From Tamarix chinensis (Eukaryota > Streptophyta > Magnoliopsida > Caryophyllales > Tamaricaceae), in assembly GCA_030549775.1 (NCBI GenBank), contig CM060180.1, positions 91,844,172-91,908,171 of the forward strand: a stretch of DNA of 64,000 nucleotides, given 5' to 3'. The translations under genes and the position numbers were made by a program. The notes below the pieces were generated by a model that searched no databases, had not been told where the DNA came from, and worked only from the letters and a program-made list of their open reading frames with translations. This document shows positions 34,670 through 47,579 of the stretch, one piece after another (the stretch's first letter is position 1; the number at the start of each line of letters is the position of its first letter).

Positions 34670-34672
34670 TAT

Positions 34673-36640
34673 GCACATTGCTTCTATAATTTTCACAACT
34701 TTCTTTGGAAGAACAAAAATATGGCTCTAATAATCTTGCATTATATATATCACTATTTTTATAAGTTCTAACATTTTAGCATAACTTAGTAGCTTAGTTG
34801 TCCAAGTTATGAGTTTCTTTACAATTTTACTCATTAACTCAATACATTAGCTAAGATTCCACCTACTAGAGGATAGTGGCATGCCTAAATAAGATACTAC
34901 AAGTTTCCCATCAAGTGTCTAAATAGTATCTAGCATGTATTTCTTTTCTCTATCATTTAATCTCAAATAATAGCATTAAATTATTATTTTCTTACTTATA
35001 TAAGATTAAGCATGATTAAACTGAGAAATTATCAAAAACTTATAATGTTTTTTTAACTAAAGTGAGATAGTCATGTAAGATATATAAAGAATCTATAAAG
35101 GAAAAACCAATAAGGTTTTTTGTCTTTCATTTAGGATTCCCCTTATAAGCCTTGTAGCATCTTGTGACAAAACTCTATTACAATGACAAATAAGTAATCT
35201 GAGATTGTATTACCTTATCTCAAACCTTTTTGTGCTTGAAAATGAAACCATGGGCACCTATTTAACGTAACTTAATAACTCATAGAGCAAACACATTGAA
35301 ACACCATATTGACAAAATGTAGACGAAAACCCAAGCCATGTAAAACTTGTTGTATGAAGTACCATTTAGTTAAGAATTAGGCTTTCTTAAGATCAAGTTT
35401 AAGTATGTAAATTGGTGAGATTTTTTTAGATTATAACCTCTCACAAGTTCATGATACAAAATATTATTTTCAACAATATATCTATGTTTAACAAAAGCAA
35501 ATTTTGAATTATCAATGAGAGAAAGAAGAACCTCTTGCATTATGTTTAAGAGCACCTTTAAAATGATATTGTATATAGCATTATAGAAAGCTATAAGTCT
35601 ATATTAATCGTCTTTCTCAATTGTTTCAACCTAAAGAATAAGAGTGATGATTGTTAGATTGAGACTTAGGGAATCTTTATGTGATTAAAAAAATTTTGAG
35701 CCCCTAACTAGGTGTGCTCCCCAACAATTTCTTAGAAAGACTTATTAAAAATCATTAAAGTAATCCAAGCCTAGATCCTTAACATTACCCATCTCATGTA
35801 TTATTTTCCTCACTTCTTATTTTTTGACAAGGAATAAGAGTTGTTTTTGTTGTCCCTTAGTGAGAAGATAACCTCTAGAAAGCACTTCTAGACTAAGTTA
35901 TACATGGCAAACATTCGAACAACACATAATACTTTTATAGAAAGAAAATCCACTAGATATGATCGGGATTTTTCACTTTTTGCACTAGATATGTAATTAA
36001 TTTGTGCATTTAATTTCTCTATTTCCATCGTCTTACATAATCATGGAAAAATTTAGTATTTTTATCCCCTATTTTAATCCATGAGATTCTTGATTTTTTT
36101 CTTATAAAATCTCTCTTCATAACGATATTAATATTCTAGCTTTTATCTAGTTATTGTTTCCTCTTCTACTAATAATGTATTAAGTGAGATTTTTTTAGGA
36201 CAAGTTAAATATATTATATATTATTCCGAGTAGTGAGAACTTTCTCTTTGATTGAACCAAATATTTCTTAATTCAATGATTTAATTTTAGGGTTTAACAT
36301 CTTCAATATTTTCTTAAAAGATGTGATAGCATCTCTAGGGACATATGTTTTCCAAAATTCTTTAACCATAAAACTAAACTCAACATCAACTACTCACATG
36401 TTATAGAAATGAAAGGGATTCCTTGTGGGTGCAAGTAAGTCCCCAAGTTTGTTACATATGGGTGAATGGTCAGATACCATAGGTGTGTCAAAGTGAACTA
36501 TAGGACATGGAAAAGAAGAAAGCTAGTGAATATTTCTTAATCCTCGATCTAGTTTACAATAGATTCTTCTTTCCTCTTGTGGTCTATTTGACTAAGTGAA
36601 GAGTCCACTAGTTTTCAAAACTATATTATATCTCTATTAC
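34673..36640 (-). pseudogene. L1 endonuclease end and reverse transcriptase (upstream block)
   Basis: On the minus strand from 36640 downward: SNRPQEERRIYCKLDRGLRN, then VHFDTPMVSDHSP (about 36430-36490), matching the C-terminal part of the L1 apurinic endonuclease. Then NPFHFYN and EERFYKKKIKNLMD precede the RT. The longest frame (35370-35555) reads NSKFAFVKHRYIVENNILYHELVRGYN, matching the L1 block QSAFVKGRxIxDNxLLxxELVRGY. Near the CACTA junction it reads HIFVLPKKVVKIIEAMC. The RT YxDD region is too decayed to place. The element is 5'-truncated, as usual for LINEs. Confidence 0.75.
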
Positions 36641-37329
36641 ATTCTACATTTTTACATTAATTTCATAATGTAAAACTCTCATTTGGTTAGGATGCTTTTT
36701 GATAAAATTGCTATTTTATAACCTTTAAGTAAAATATTATTATTTTTAGAAATTAATTATTTCATATGAAAATATGTTCAAAATAATTATTTTAGAACCA
36801 ATCAAAAAATTTCTAGATTTTAAAAAATATTTTTTTAAATCTGTATCTTCCATAAATTTATAAAATGGAAAAAATGGAAATTTCAAAATAAATAATTTTA
36901 AACAATAAAAATATAAAAGGGTTTATAAGCCATATTACAATGCCATGCATTTTTTTATGTGTTATGTTTGATTTCATTACAATTTTTATTTTCCAAGTTA
37001 TCTTCTAGATAAAAGGTGCATTATCTAATTCATAGTTAAATATTTAATACTCTCTACCCCAATTATAACTATTCATTCTAAGCATTGTATATTATGTATT
37101 TGCTTAGTTTTTTTTATTTTTATCTTATTTTTTAATATATTTTGCTAGAATATCTTCTTATCTTGTACTTCCACATGGCAACTAGATAAAACAAATTCTT
37201 TCTTGAGCATGGACACCAAACTATACCCTATTTTAGCTTCTAGGAAATTATAAAATGAACTATATAGTACTATCTCCATCCTAAAATTTATATGTGTCCG
37301 TATAAGCCACAAAGATGACCTTAGTCATA
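36641..37329. other. AT-rich spacer without gene
   Basis: This lies between the truncated 5' end of the minus-strand L1 and a long LTR. I see no frame or repeat of note. Confidence 0.55.
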
Positions 37330-40300
37330 TGTAAGGTACCATATATATATATATATAATAACTCATATTTTCTAAGAGTTATAAAATGAAAAAAAAATTA
37401 TGGTTAATGAAATTCGGATGATTTCTATCTTGAATTGGAAACATAGGTTAATAATGAATTGGAAAAGTGGGAAAATTGAATAAAATAAATTTTCCTAGGA
37501 ACCTATTGACATGTTCTATGAATTGATTGATTGCTATATCATTTAGTTAAGTTTTTGGTTTGAGAAAATCGATCGAGTGGTTTGAGAAAACCAAATGAAT
37601 GGTTTATAGAACAATCAATCGGTCCAACCAAACCGATCTACTGTTTGTTGGGTTGAGTGCTTTTCAAATCTTAATTTTCAGGAAAACTTCTTTCACCAAA
37701 ATGGAACTTTGATAATCCAACTTTGAATTGTTCATAAGTGATCCTCAACTCTTTTGAAAATTTATCCAACTTTAATTTCTACTTTAAGCAAATTTGAGGG
37801 CTTGGTTTTTATAAATAGTGGAAGGACAATTTCACTCTTTATCTTCTTCTTCCTCTCTCCTCTATACTACTCTAAAACCTATGCCTTGATTCCAAACTAT
37901 CATTGTATGGATAAAACATTTTCTTCCTTTTTTGATCTACAATCTTCCTTCTTATGTTCAATCTTTTCTAGATGAACTCAACCTACATTCTCTACAAAAT
38001 CACCATTAGAGCTATGCAAAAAAAGTCAACCAATTCTTGATAAATTCACTCGTTTAGCTCAAATTTGACTGGTAAAATTAGTTTTTTTGATCTATTTCAT
38101 ATCCTCACTTTTTCCTTTAAGGAGTTGTTGGTTTTAAATAACCCTAATCATCTTATTTTCTTACTTTTATTTTAGCCACCAAAATACTTGAGCTTCTCAA
38201 ATACTCGTGTTAATTCTTCTCCACTTCCAACTTTCAATATAATTCAATTTCATCTTTATATCCTTTCTCTAGCTCCTTCTTATCTAACTTTTAAGCAAAA
38301 TTAGTTAGATTAAAGAAAATTTTAAGCTTACATTCAGCTGATAATTTCCCTATTTTTCTCTTGGAGGTGATAAGTTTGTTTTCTTCCCTAAATTGAGTTT
38401 ATTGATTTGTAAAGTTTATTGAAGATTTATGAGTTTTAACCTTTTGTTTTTTTTTTAAGGTTTTGGAAGTTGAGATCTTTCACAGCAAGGTTTTGCCCAT
38501 TGGGTGGAAAATTTTGCTATGCTTTAGGTAAGTTATTTTACCTTTGAAATGTGGCATGAAAACGCATATGAGTTAGTGTACTATGTAAAATATTATTCTT
38601 TATATTCCTATATTATATTTTGGTACTTGAATGATGCATGATGGATTATTTAACATTTTTGAGAAAAGAATATTGATTCATGAGAAATATGGTTGATTTC
38701 TTGTAAATGAAGCGTGATTTAATATATGAGCATATTAAATCTTGGTCTTATGTTATGAAATTGTTATGGCTTGGATGTGGTATAATTTTAGCATTTGGAT
38801 TATGTTAAAATTTATATTATGTGTTGTATGGGAGAAAATCAATCGGCTAGTTAAGGTAAATCAATCAACTAGAATAGTCAACTGGTTGACCCAAACCAAT
38901 TGACTAGTCCTTAAAACAGTCAACTAGTTTACCCAAACCAATTGACTAAGTTGTTTGTGGTAATTTTAGTTGCTATCTACGTAAACTCATCTATTAGTTT
39001 GTTAGAACCAATTGACTAGTCATAGAATACTCATTTGGTCTAACCATAATGATCAACTACTTTGAGGAAACTCTAGGGTTTAACTAAGCTAAATTGATCA
39101 ACTAGTTAGCCCAAATCGATCGACCTGTTCGAACAAATCATATTGTTTTTGTTCTTTTTAACTTGATATGTTTGAAGAATTTACACAATGTTATAATATG
39201 ATTCCTTAATGATGAGAACACACATCTTGACACTATCCTATTGGATGTATTAAATGGTTTATAATTCATGGTATTCTCAAACATTACTTTTAATGAAAAA
39301 ATCAGAATGAGTATGCTATGATTTCATAAAGGGATAATGTAATCTAGATTCTTGGCCCACATGGGTTATCTTAATGGGTTTACTTAAACTTTGTTAAGCA
39401 CTAACAGAAATCTCACCACATGGTTTGGAGGGTAATAATGGTTAAGATGGAATGATTATGTAGGTGTGTTACTTGGATGTTACATAGGTCATATATGATA
39501 GCCTAACCATAGACATTCATCACTTAAAGTGAAAGATGATTCAGCTATGCGTAGGTCTTAGATTACCCAATCCTCAATTATCTATGGAGGTTATCTACAT
39601 TTGCGATTTTATTGGTACCTTCGAACAAAATCGTAGTAGATCACAATGTCTTACCTACTCTAGACATTAATGATACTAGGGGGTATTGATACTAAAGGGC
39701 ATGGTTACTTGAGTAGTTTTTGGCTTCTACAAGACTTTATATCCATTTTGTGGTTACTTAGCTTAATGTCTGTTCATGATTACTTGGCTTTGTTCGAACC
39801 TTATGTCCTCTAGTTTGGATAGGCTTCCATATTATGTCATACTATGGGGTGGTAATAAGGATGAGGAAAACTGGAAAAAAATAGCTTGTAAATAGTTAAT
39901 CTACTAGATCTTGTAAGCATGAAAAATGGACCTAATGGAATAAATTGTTAATATTCATTCATTTCTATCCATGGTCTCTTTGTTTTTCTGGTGAGCATGA
40001 TGATTTATGAGTTATCTAAGTCTTTTCATGGCTTGAAATTGTGGTGCATTATATGACCATAGTAGAGTACATAAACTTAATCATATGGTGAGCATGATAT
40101 GTGTTTAACATGATTTCCTTTTTTGTTTGGGCATTCCATGCATATGACTTTCTTTAAATAGGAAAATTGGCTTACTCGGTATGTAGCTTACTAATGTACT
40201 CATTTGTTTAGTCACCTACTCAATTCCACGAGCAGAATACCACGTGTAGGTTTTTGAGAAGGACTGGTAGTGGCTTATATTATGTTGGGGTTGGGGGCTT

Positions 40301-40685
40301 AAGAGCTTCAAAATCTAGAGATCCTTTTTGGGTCCTTAATGAAACAAGGATTTTGGGGTTTTTCCCTTATGTTGCTTCATCCCACTTATATTTCCATACT
40401 TGCAGTTTACTCCCTCCTATATATTTTAACATTTTAGGGACCGGTTGAGATCTTGTTTGTAAATATTTTATTGTAGCATGTATATATCTTATCTTTGTGC
40501 ACTATATTATCATAATTGGATAAGTTAGTTTTCCTTACTATTATCTCAAACATGGGACAAACTGTAGTATTTTATCATATTTTAGGTGTGGTAGTAACAA
40601 CTCATTTTCCCTAGGTATTTGATATTTTTCTGATTCAACAATGTTTTAAAATGATAATTTTTGGCAGTGAAAAATTGAGATGTCA
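37330..40685 (+). repeat. Isolated 3.36-kb Ty3/gypsy-type LTR, plus orientation
   Basis: It starts TGTAAGGTACC and ends GAGATGTCA. It aligns in blocks with the reverse complement of 58076-61436: the GGGTTGAGTG...GATAATCCAACTTTGAATTG segment (37652-37730), the TTTGAAATGTGGCATGAAAACGCATATG segment (about 38543-38571), and the repeated TTTATATCCATTTTGTGGTTACTT units (39733-39780). Lengths (3356 and 3361 bp) agree. No internal coding region follows, so it is a solo LTR or a truncated element. TCATA at 37325-37329 recurs at 40683-40687 but overlaps the inferred LTR end, so the target duplication is uncertain. AAUCGGCGTCA-like bases right after it could be a decayed PBS. Confidence 0.7.
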
Positions 40686-41200
40686 TAATCGGCGTCATTC
40701 ATCTTCCCTCTCCTGTATAGTATCTTGTAGCTCTTTAACTATTTTAAGTATTAGTAAATTATGAAATAATCATGAATATTATCTTTTCTCCAAAAACAAA
40801 TATACATATAAAGGCCCATAACAAGCCCCAAGAGAGCAAAACACATGACTAAATTTTCTCTCATTGTCATGGCGCTATATTCTTCATCCAATTTTCTAAC
40901 ACCTTCAACATTTCTTCAAACTACATTTAATAAAATATATAATTTCCTTTCCTCTTATATTTTTCAGCAAAAAGAAATATTTTTTACATCTAATTAATTC
41001 TCAAGATCACAAATTTTTGAATATTTTGTGGTTTGTTAGGAGTATTCTTTTTAAATACTTCATGACCATATATTTTATAAGGAGATTTATTTAGATAATA
41101 CTATTCTTAAACACTAGTTTGTATCATATGCATGATGAGATTAAATTAATTATATTATATAGGTATGTTTTCTTCAACTTATTTTCATAGCTTATTAGAT
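40686..41200. other. Spacer, no gene recognised
   Basis: This AT-rich stretch lies between the isolated LTR and the copia LTR. Any remaining retrotransposon leader is not recognisable. Confidence 0.45.
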
Positions 41201-41802
41201 TAAATAAGATTGGTTTAAATCAAATCAAGCTAGATAAAATTAGAAAAATTATGGTTGTTATAGAATAGCATGGATTGAAAAGGATCCAAACCAACAACCA
41301 TAATTAACAAGATTATGAATAATTGAGGATTCAATCATAAAATATAATAGTTGAGGGAAAAGTAGAGGTATTTATTCATGCTCTTGTGTAGTCACAAGAT
41401 AATTAAACTAATCAATCAATCAATTACATAGATTTTTAATTCTCTAATCCTAGAGAATTCTATAGAGAAGAAGAATTTTGGTCACACAACTTGAAGGATA
41501 TGGTTCTTTCATATCTCTTTTATACTATAAAAAATCTTAATTAATAAAAAAACATTTTTTTAAAATAAAGGAATAATAAGATCCTCAGCTAGGAAACATA
41601 GGAACCCCGTGTTAATTTCCTTACTATCAACTTTTAGCCCAAAAATACATCAAAATAATCTGTCAAAAATATGATCCATGTTAATAAACATAGGACCCTC
41701 GTTTTTCTTACATATCACAAATATTAAACCCAAACGTATCCATTACCTATAAGAAACATCAAAATGTTATCTTCTGCGTCAAATATACAGTCAAAGCTCA
41801 CA
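41200..41802 (-). repeat. Probable 3' LTR of copia element
   Basis: On the minus strand the sequence starts TGTGAGCTTTGACTG just after a purine tract. About 270 bases in it has TATAGTATAAAAGAG, a plausible TATA box followed by an R/U5-like stretch. The far end could not be fixed because no second LTR is present. Confidence 0.55.
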
Positions 41803-41813
41803 ATTCTCCACCT

Positions 41814-42807
41814 TAACATAGTGTTTGTGACGCATGACATGTAAAGTGCTATATAAAAACAATTGGCCCAACAAAAGGCCTTATGGCCTATGAACACTAA
41901 TCAAGTATGAGAAACACTTGAACTTACTCGCGATCAAAGGCTTCCATAAAGATCAGCCAAATTATCCAAAGTACTCATTTTCTCCAACACAACTTTGGGA
42001 CAAAAATAGTACCTCAGATAAAGCGATACCTGATTTCAATCTATTTTGTTCAATGATTAAAATAATTTTGATTATTTGCTAAATAAGTAGCACTCAGGCT
42101 ATCACCACAAATGATTGGAACACAATGACCAAACCCCAACTCACATACTAAACAACCAAGCCACTTATCTTTTTACAAAGCCTTTGTTATAGTCATTTAC
42201 TCTATCTCATTATTGGACAAGGCCATCATCACCTGCTAATACCTGAACCATGAAGATAAAAAAAATATCCTGCGGTAGATCTCTTTTTATCAAGGTCTCC
42301 TCCATAATCATAGTCCATGAGTCCAACCAGTGAATCAATTGATTTTCTATATTCAATACAAGATGTTGTCATTCCCTTCAAGTACCTACGGATCCACCTT
42401 ACTTCTTACCAATAAGCCTTACCCAGATTCGCTATATATCAACTCACAACTTGAGCAATATCAAGTCGGATACACAACATAGCATCCATAATACAACCAA
42501 TAGCATTTGAATATGGAACATTCACCATGAACTCATCTTCCTATTTGGATTTGGGACAATCCAAAATGGAAAATCAAAAGTGAGTATCCAATGGAGTGCT
42601 CACTATCTAGGCATCCATCATATGAAACCTCTCCAAAACTTTGTTCACGTTAAACTCTTGTGACTAGAACAAAAGCTTATACTAATGATTTCTAATGATC
42701 TCCATACAAAGGCTCCTTTTTGTAGCTCCAAGATCCTTCATCTCAAACTCACTCATTAGCATTACCATAGGTTTATCAACATCATACATATCTTTTGCTG
42801 CAACAAG
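41814..42807 (-). pseudogene. copia RT end and RNase H pseudogene
   Basis: Minus-strand translation from 42807 gives LVAAKDMYDVDK, MSEFEMKDLGATKRSLCMEI (about 42700-42760), FNVNKVLERFHMMDA, IVSTPLDTHF, NVPYSNAIGCIMDAMLCIRLDIAQVVS (about 42460-42540), RWIRRYLKGMTTSC and YDYGGDLDKKRSTAGYFFYLHGSGIS (about 42240-42330). These are the signature blocks of plant Ty1/copia RT thumb and RNase H (EFEMKDLG, RYLKGT, DSDYAGDxDxRRSTxGYxFxL). Stops follow, and the remaining RNase H catalytic residues lie in broken frames. The sequence begins right after where YVDDM would be, so the RT catalytic motif lies in the lost half. Confidence 0.85.
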
Positions 42808-44749
42808 TGTAATGCCCCCATCCTAAGATCCTTCAAAATGTATTTAAATTTATTTTGATATAAAATGAATTAATTTTGGCTTTGAAATGGGCTTGAAATT
42901 ATAATAAATATGTGAATTTTGATCATATCAATCAACTAGTTTACATAACTGATAGACCGATGCACTAAGTAATTGACATTTTTGTTCTTGATAAACTAGT
43001 TGACTGGTTCGCCCAAACCCACCAACTAGTTATCCTATGATTTCATATCCATAACTGATTTTGATTCAAACTTCTCTCTAATGTTTATGAAGACTTTTAT
43101 TAGAGTCCAACTATGCTAATAAAAATATTTTAGAGCTTTGGGATTGCTTTTACATTATTTAGACCATTACATAATTTTAAATAGCCAAATGTTTTTTTCA
43201 AAAGGCACTTTTGAGGTAAGCCTTTCCTTCTATCTTCCCCCCTCTTTACTATGAATATTAACCCAGCCTTGCCTCTATACCTTTTGTTTCTAGTTCATTT
43301 TCATTTCTCACTTATTTTTCTTGCCCTCTTCTCCTTTTTCTTGGTAGAAATTTTCCAAAGTGTTAAACATCCCTTAATTCTTCCCCTTTCTCCTCTCTAC
43401 TAAGAAAAATATAGAATTACTCTATTTTCCTCCCCTCTTTTTATGACCATTATATTCCTTTACCCTCTTTTAATATTTCTTTTAGTTCTCTCTTACTTTC
43501 CTTAATCAAGGAAGAACTAAGGTTAAGAAAGGTTGAAGTGTTCACACATTCCTTAAAACCCTATTTTTAAGAAAAAAAAGTGGTGTTTTTTGTTCTTCCT
43601 CCTCTTCTAACTTTTCCTAGATTTAATGAAGTTTTGAAAGATGATTTTTATTCGTTTTAACTTCAATTATCTTAGGAATTGAGGTTCTTCTAGATAAGCA
43701 TCAAGTAGGAGCTTTTGTTCTAGAAGAATTGCTTCGAGGTAAAACACTCTTAACTTTAATATATATAGGGTTCAGAGGTATATTGGGGTTCCATGTCTTA
43801 GGTATTTATGTGAGCATGATCTAATTATGTTCCATGATCTGAGCATGTGGTATAATTCTTCCCATATTAGAGTTGTTAGAATTCTCTGATTTTAAGTGTA
43901 AAGTTGGCCATTTGAGCATAATTCATTTGAGTATGTAAATTACCATGTATCCATGTGGTTATATTTCTACATCATATATTTTTATGTGTGTTTTGTCATA
44001 AAAGAATTTAAGGATTAATATGGTAAAGTGTGGTAAATTTTGTTTCGTGTATCAAAATTCTAGGTAGTATTTTACCTAGACAAGTCGATCGATTCCTCGA
44101 ACCCATTGACTAGTTATGCGAGCAATCAAATGGTTTGGAGTTTTAGATTGGTAGGTCGTGAGATTAGTCCATTGGTTAACAAACTAGTCGATTGGTTTCA
44201 ATGAACAGTTGATCGATTTGCGAAACCCATCGACCAATGTCCCTATAGACCAAAATAGTTTGGTCTCTACTTACACCCATTGACCAGTTGGATAAAACCA
44301 ATCGAATAATTTATATGACCACTTGATCAGTTAGTCAAACCCATTGACTGGATTCTCTACAAGAAAAAATGTGTTGGTCTTCACTTAGACCCATCAACCA
44401 GTTGTCCCAAACAAATCGACTGGTTCCCATAGATAGTCCATCGGTGAGGCTAACCAATCTATTGGTTCGCTAATGTTATTTGGTTCAAGTCGAGTACAAC
44501 CAGACTAGACGTTTTTGGGACTAATCGACTAGTCCAGCTGAATGTTGCTTGATTTTTTTATAAATTGTTGTTATTCTCTTAGGCTTTTTAAGTTGATACC
44601 TTGATGCATTTACAACATTTAAATTATGATTGTAACTATGATTGCCTTAATTTAATAAAAATCATCATCATGGTATTTGAAACTTGAATTTAGTTAAGTT
44701 TAATGTCATTTCTAAGCACCTAATTGGTGGCTTTTATACCTTATGATGT

Positions 44750-44960
44750 GTTTGGTGTTAGTACTTGGAAACACCCAATTTTGTTATATAATGGATTTTA
44801 ATTGTGCTTCTTGTTAGCACTTGGAAACACCCATTTTGGTTAAATAATGGATTTTCATTGTGTTTGGTGTTATCACTTGGAAACATCTAATTTTGCTAAA
44901 TAATAGATTTTAACTATGCTTGGTGTTATCACTTCAAAACACCCATTTGTGATATCACTT
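44750..44960. repeat. Tandem repeat of about 60 bp within 5' LTR
   Basis: About four units of TGTTTGGTGTTA.CACTTGGAAACACCCAATTTTGTTAAATAATGGATTTTAA-type sequence lie in a row. The 3' LTR has the same array at 53331-53610 with about five units. Confidence 0.8.
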
Positions 44961-45169
44961 GAAAAGACATAATAATGGCATAAGATTTCGTTTAAGCCTT
45001 TTTCTCTAGCTCTTAGAGTAGTTGTTGGGAGTTAGTGGGTGAGTAGCCTTGGTTATATTTTTACTCAGTACCTATTTCCTTCTCTACCGGTTTTGGTCGG
45101 TAAAAGGGTATGCATATATCTTTTAGGTATAGGATTATACTGTGGTAGGTCGGCATGGCACCGGCGTCC

Positions 45170-45420
45170 AACTTAGGTGGGTGAGGTATCCCAGTAAAAG
45201 CCCCCTGGCACTTTGTGTTGTCCATTACTTGGGTGGGTGTGGTATCCCAACTTTTTAGCCCTCATAGCAAAGAAATTTAAGGTGCAGTAGGTTAGGTATC
45301 CTAGTACAAGACCCCTTCATGTACTTCAACCAGATGTGGTGGGTATGGTATCCCAATTTATGGTAGGTGCACTCAATGTGTGGTGGGGTGCAGTATTCCT
45401 AAAGAAATCCCCTTTGATGT
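45170..45420. repeat. GGTATCCCA tandem repeat within 5' LTR
   Basis: GGTATCCCA or a near match recurs near 45185, 45242, 45294 and 45348 with GC-rich spacers, a period of 50-60 bp. It is matched by 53823-54000 in the 3' LTR. Confidence 0.72.
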
Positions 45421-46254
45421 ATCCTAACCTTATGTGATCCCATTGTGATTATTTGTATTGCCATGTTTTTTATTCATGGTAGAGAGTTATGTGTAGTCAA
45501 ATGAACTATCTTATTAACCAAATATTTATGTGGTCACTAAAGGAGGAATTCGAATATGGTTTATATTGTATGGATTACATGTATTTACCATATTTCTATA
45601 CTTCCCTAATTTCCATGTAAGCATGCATAGTTGAACTTGAGCTATACCAATATGATATCACCATCTTGTTATGTGACTTCAATGTGGTGCATGAGGCTTA
45701 CCATGTTTTAGGTATATGTTTTACTAGTACTTCACCATACTGACATTGCACTTTTGTGGTCATTGTGATAATCCAACTTCTGGTATGGGGAGCAGAGGAT
45801 GATTTTTAGGGTTACGACTCTCAGTTAGAGTATGTTGAGGGTGATGACTTGGGTCATTAGCATGTCATTGTTTTGTGTTGAAGGTTTATGTCTATGCCTA
45901 AGAGTTAGGCTAAATGGTTAAAAGTATTTTCCCATTGTGTTGGAAAGTTTTTATATTTTTGATTATTAAATCTCTTGGATTGATTTCCTATATCTGGTCT
46001 TTTAAAACTATCATACACATTATATATATAATGACGTTCTATCTCATATTATCTTGTCTTGTTAAAGTAATGTTATGAGCATGCATCTTTTGTTCCTTTC
46101 TTCCATTTTCCCTTGCAACAAGCATAGGTTAAGTGATGATCACACCTCTCTCATGGTTGATGTAGTAGTAACATTCCCTGGTTTTATTTTTCAAACGCTT
46201 TTATATTATCTTAAAAATAAAATTTTCTAATTCTAAAATTTACGGTGTTATAAT

Positions 46255-46268
46255 TTGATATTAGAGCC
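46255..46268 (+). other. Primer binding site, initiator Met-tRNA type
   Basis: TTGATATTAGAGCC lies just after the 5' LTR. It matches TTGGTATCAGAGCC at 12 of 14 bases, both differences being transitions. Confidence 0.82.
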
Positions 46269-46502
46269 TATGGTTTTAAATCCTTAAGTTGTTTTGCGAA
46301 AACAAATTTCTTCAATTTCAAACAAAAGTGTAGAATTCAATTTAGTCTGTGAGTGAGTGTTGGTTCAATTTGGGCATTAGCCTTAATTTTATAGAGTAGG
46401 ACTAACGTCTAGCCTTATGTGCAATATACTACCTTCATGTGTACTAATGACGTAGTTAGTATCTGATTCCTTTATAATATGGCTTAGTATTCTAGGGTTC
46501 TA

Positions 46503-47570
46503 ATGGCTACTAATTAGTGTATCAAACATTTCATGGAGATGGTCAAAGCATTCATGGATCAATAGATTTAGCATGAGGAGGCTCTACAACTGTCATCACC
46601 ACCTCCTTTTTTAGTGCTGCCACTAGAGGATTAGCCTCGTTGGGTTTATCTACATTTCCCTTAGATATTTGAGGGTCAAGAGGACCCGGATGTGTTGGAG
46701 TGTTGGATGAGGGGTTTTGGAAAGATCTTTTCAACCAATGATTGCCCAGAGAATAAGAAAGTGGACATTAGGGTATTCCATCTATGGGGTCATGCTAATG
46801 AATGGCGGATAGGTTAGTAGGTGAGGGGAGACACTACAGACTATTCGGAGACCTTCGATGAAATGTTCTAGGAAAAGTTCTACCCTATTCACCCAAGGAT
46901 GGAAAAGTACGATGAGTTCATCATGTTTTCCAGGGGACTTCTTTGATAGAGGAGCACTACGACCATTACTTGGACCTAATCTGCTTTTATCTAAAGGTTG
47001 ACATTGATGAAAGGATGAAGGTGCATCAATTCCAATTGGGGTTGAGTCTGAGGCTCAGGGAGATTCTTGTGGGGCCTTGTCCATAGGACCTACAAGCCTT
47101 GTGATTATGCCTTGGAGGCATTAGTGATTTCTTAGGCCTATAGTGCCTAGGTAAGGGCCAAGAGGATATTTGAGGGCAGCCAATGCTACGGGGGATAGAA
47201 TAGGTTCTAGACCTCAAAAAGTCATCAATCGGGAGTGGCACCCTGCTTTGGAGGGTAGTTGAGTTAATCAGGTGTAAGGTGTTTCATCTGCCAGCAATGT
47301 GCTGAGAACCACCCAAAGAAGGAATACGCTGGGTAGATAGTTTAGTGCCATGGTTGAGGCCAGTTGTCGCATCATTGATTTGAGTGGCGTACCATCGAGG
47401 GTAGTGTTCTGCAAGGGCAAGCATGTATGTAGGGTAAGGTAGCACGGGAGGACTACTCTACAGCAAAGGATGTAGTTCATAGAGCTCAATCGATAAATAG
47501 TGGAGCTAGGAGGACTACTATACATCAAAGGATGTAGAGGCCCCATGATTTTCAACAAGGGAAAGGCTCT
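46503..47570 (+). pseudogene. gag: gag pseudogene of Tekay-like element
   Basis: From the ATG at 46503 (MATN then a stop) the plus strand encodes gag pieces: EDPDVLECWMRGFGKIFSTND (about 46680-46742), KKVDIRVFHLWGHANEWRIG (about 46757-46817), FYPIHPRMEKYDEFIMFSRG, and HYDHYLDLICFYLKVDIDER in a shifted frame (46960-47020). A degenerate zinc knuckle, CFICQQCAENHPKKEY, is encoded near 47280-47328; its final cysteine reads tyrosine. The layout is that of a Ty3/gypsy gag domain. Open frames on the opposite strand in this region are shadows. Confidence 0.7.
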
Positions 47571-47579
47571 GGCAGTGCT

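Larger units (their letters stand above)
21980..36640 (-). mobile_element. L1-type LINE, minus strand, split by CACTA
   Basis: A 5'-truncated L1 lies on the minus strand in two blocks, 34673-36640 (upstream) and about 21980-22839 (downstream), separated by a CACTA transposon. The upstream block encodes endonuclease C-terminal (VSDHSP) and RT sequences. The downstream block encodes the post-RT region (TPLTVGGLGL, WNTIAMGMLLW). The coding sense is continuous across the CACTA site: KVVKIIEAMC joins ISLLWSS. Plant L1s copy themselves by target-primed reverse transcription; this copy has many stops. The 3' end near 21980 is approximate and no clear poly(A) was seen. Confidence 0.8.
41200..42807 (-). 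mobile_element. Ty1/copia retrotransposon, 3' part, minus strand
   Basis: On the minus strand this contains the end of RT, RNase H, a polypurine tract (AAGGTGGAGAA at about 41803-41813) and a 3' LTR beginning TGTGAGC at 41802 and running to roughly 41200. It is cut within RT at 42807/42808 by the 5' LTR of the Tekay-like element. The missing upstream part was not found beyond 54037. Confidence 0.78.
42808..46252 (+). repeat. 5' LTR of Tekay-like element (3445 bp)
   Basis: It runs from TGTAATGCCCCC to GGTGTTATA, just before the PBS, and aligns with 51230-54037 over most of its length. Internal features: clusters of CGACTGGTT-type motifs (42930-43030, 44085-44540), a tandem repeat of about 60 bp (44750-44960), and a second one of 50-60 bp with GGTATCCCA (45170-45420). 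CT-rich sequence at 43215-43510 would fit a transcript leader. Confidence 0.82.

Noticed and set aside
37325..40690. TCATA as a confirmed target duplication of the plus-orientation LTR
   Set aside because: The right copy overlaps the likely LTR end (GATGTCA), so the match may be chance; reported only as uncertain.
46552..47558. Three open frames on the minus strand (60-96 codons)
   Set aside because: They lie opposite the decayed gag of the Tekay-like element. The plus strand carries the recognisable gag and zinc-knuckle residues, so these are shadows.
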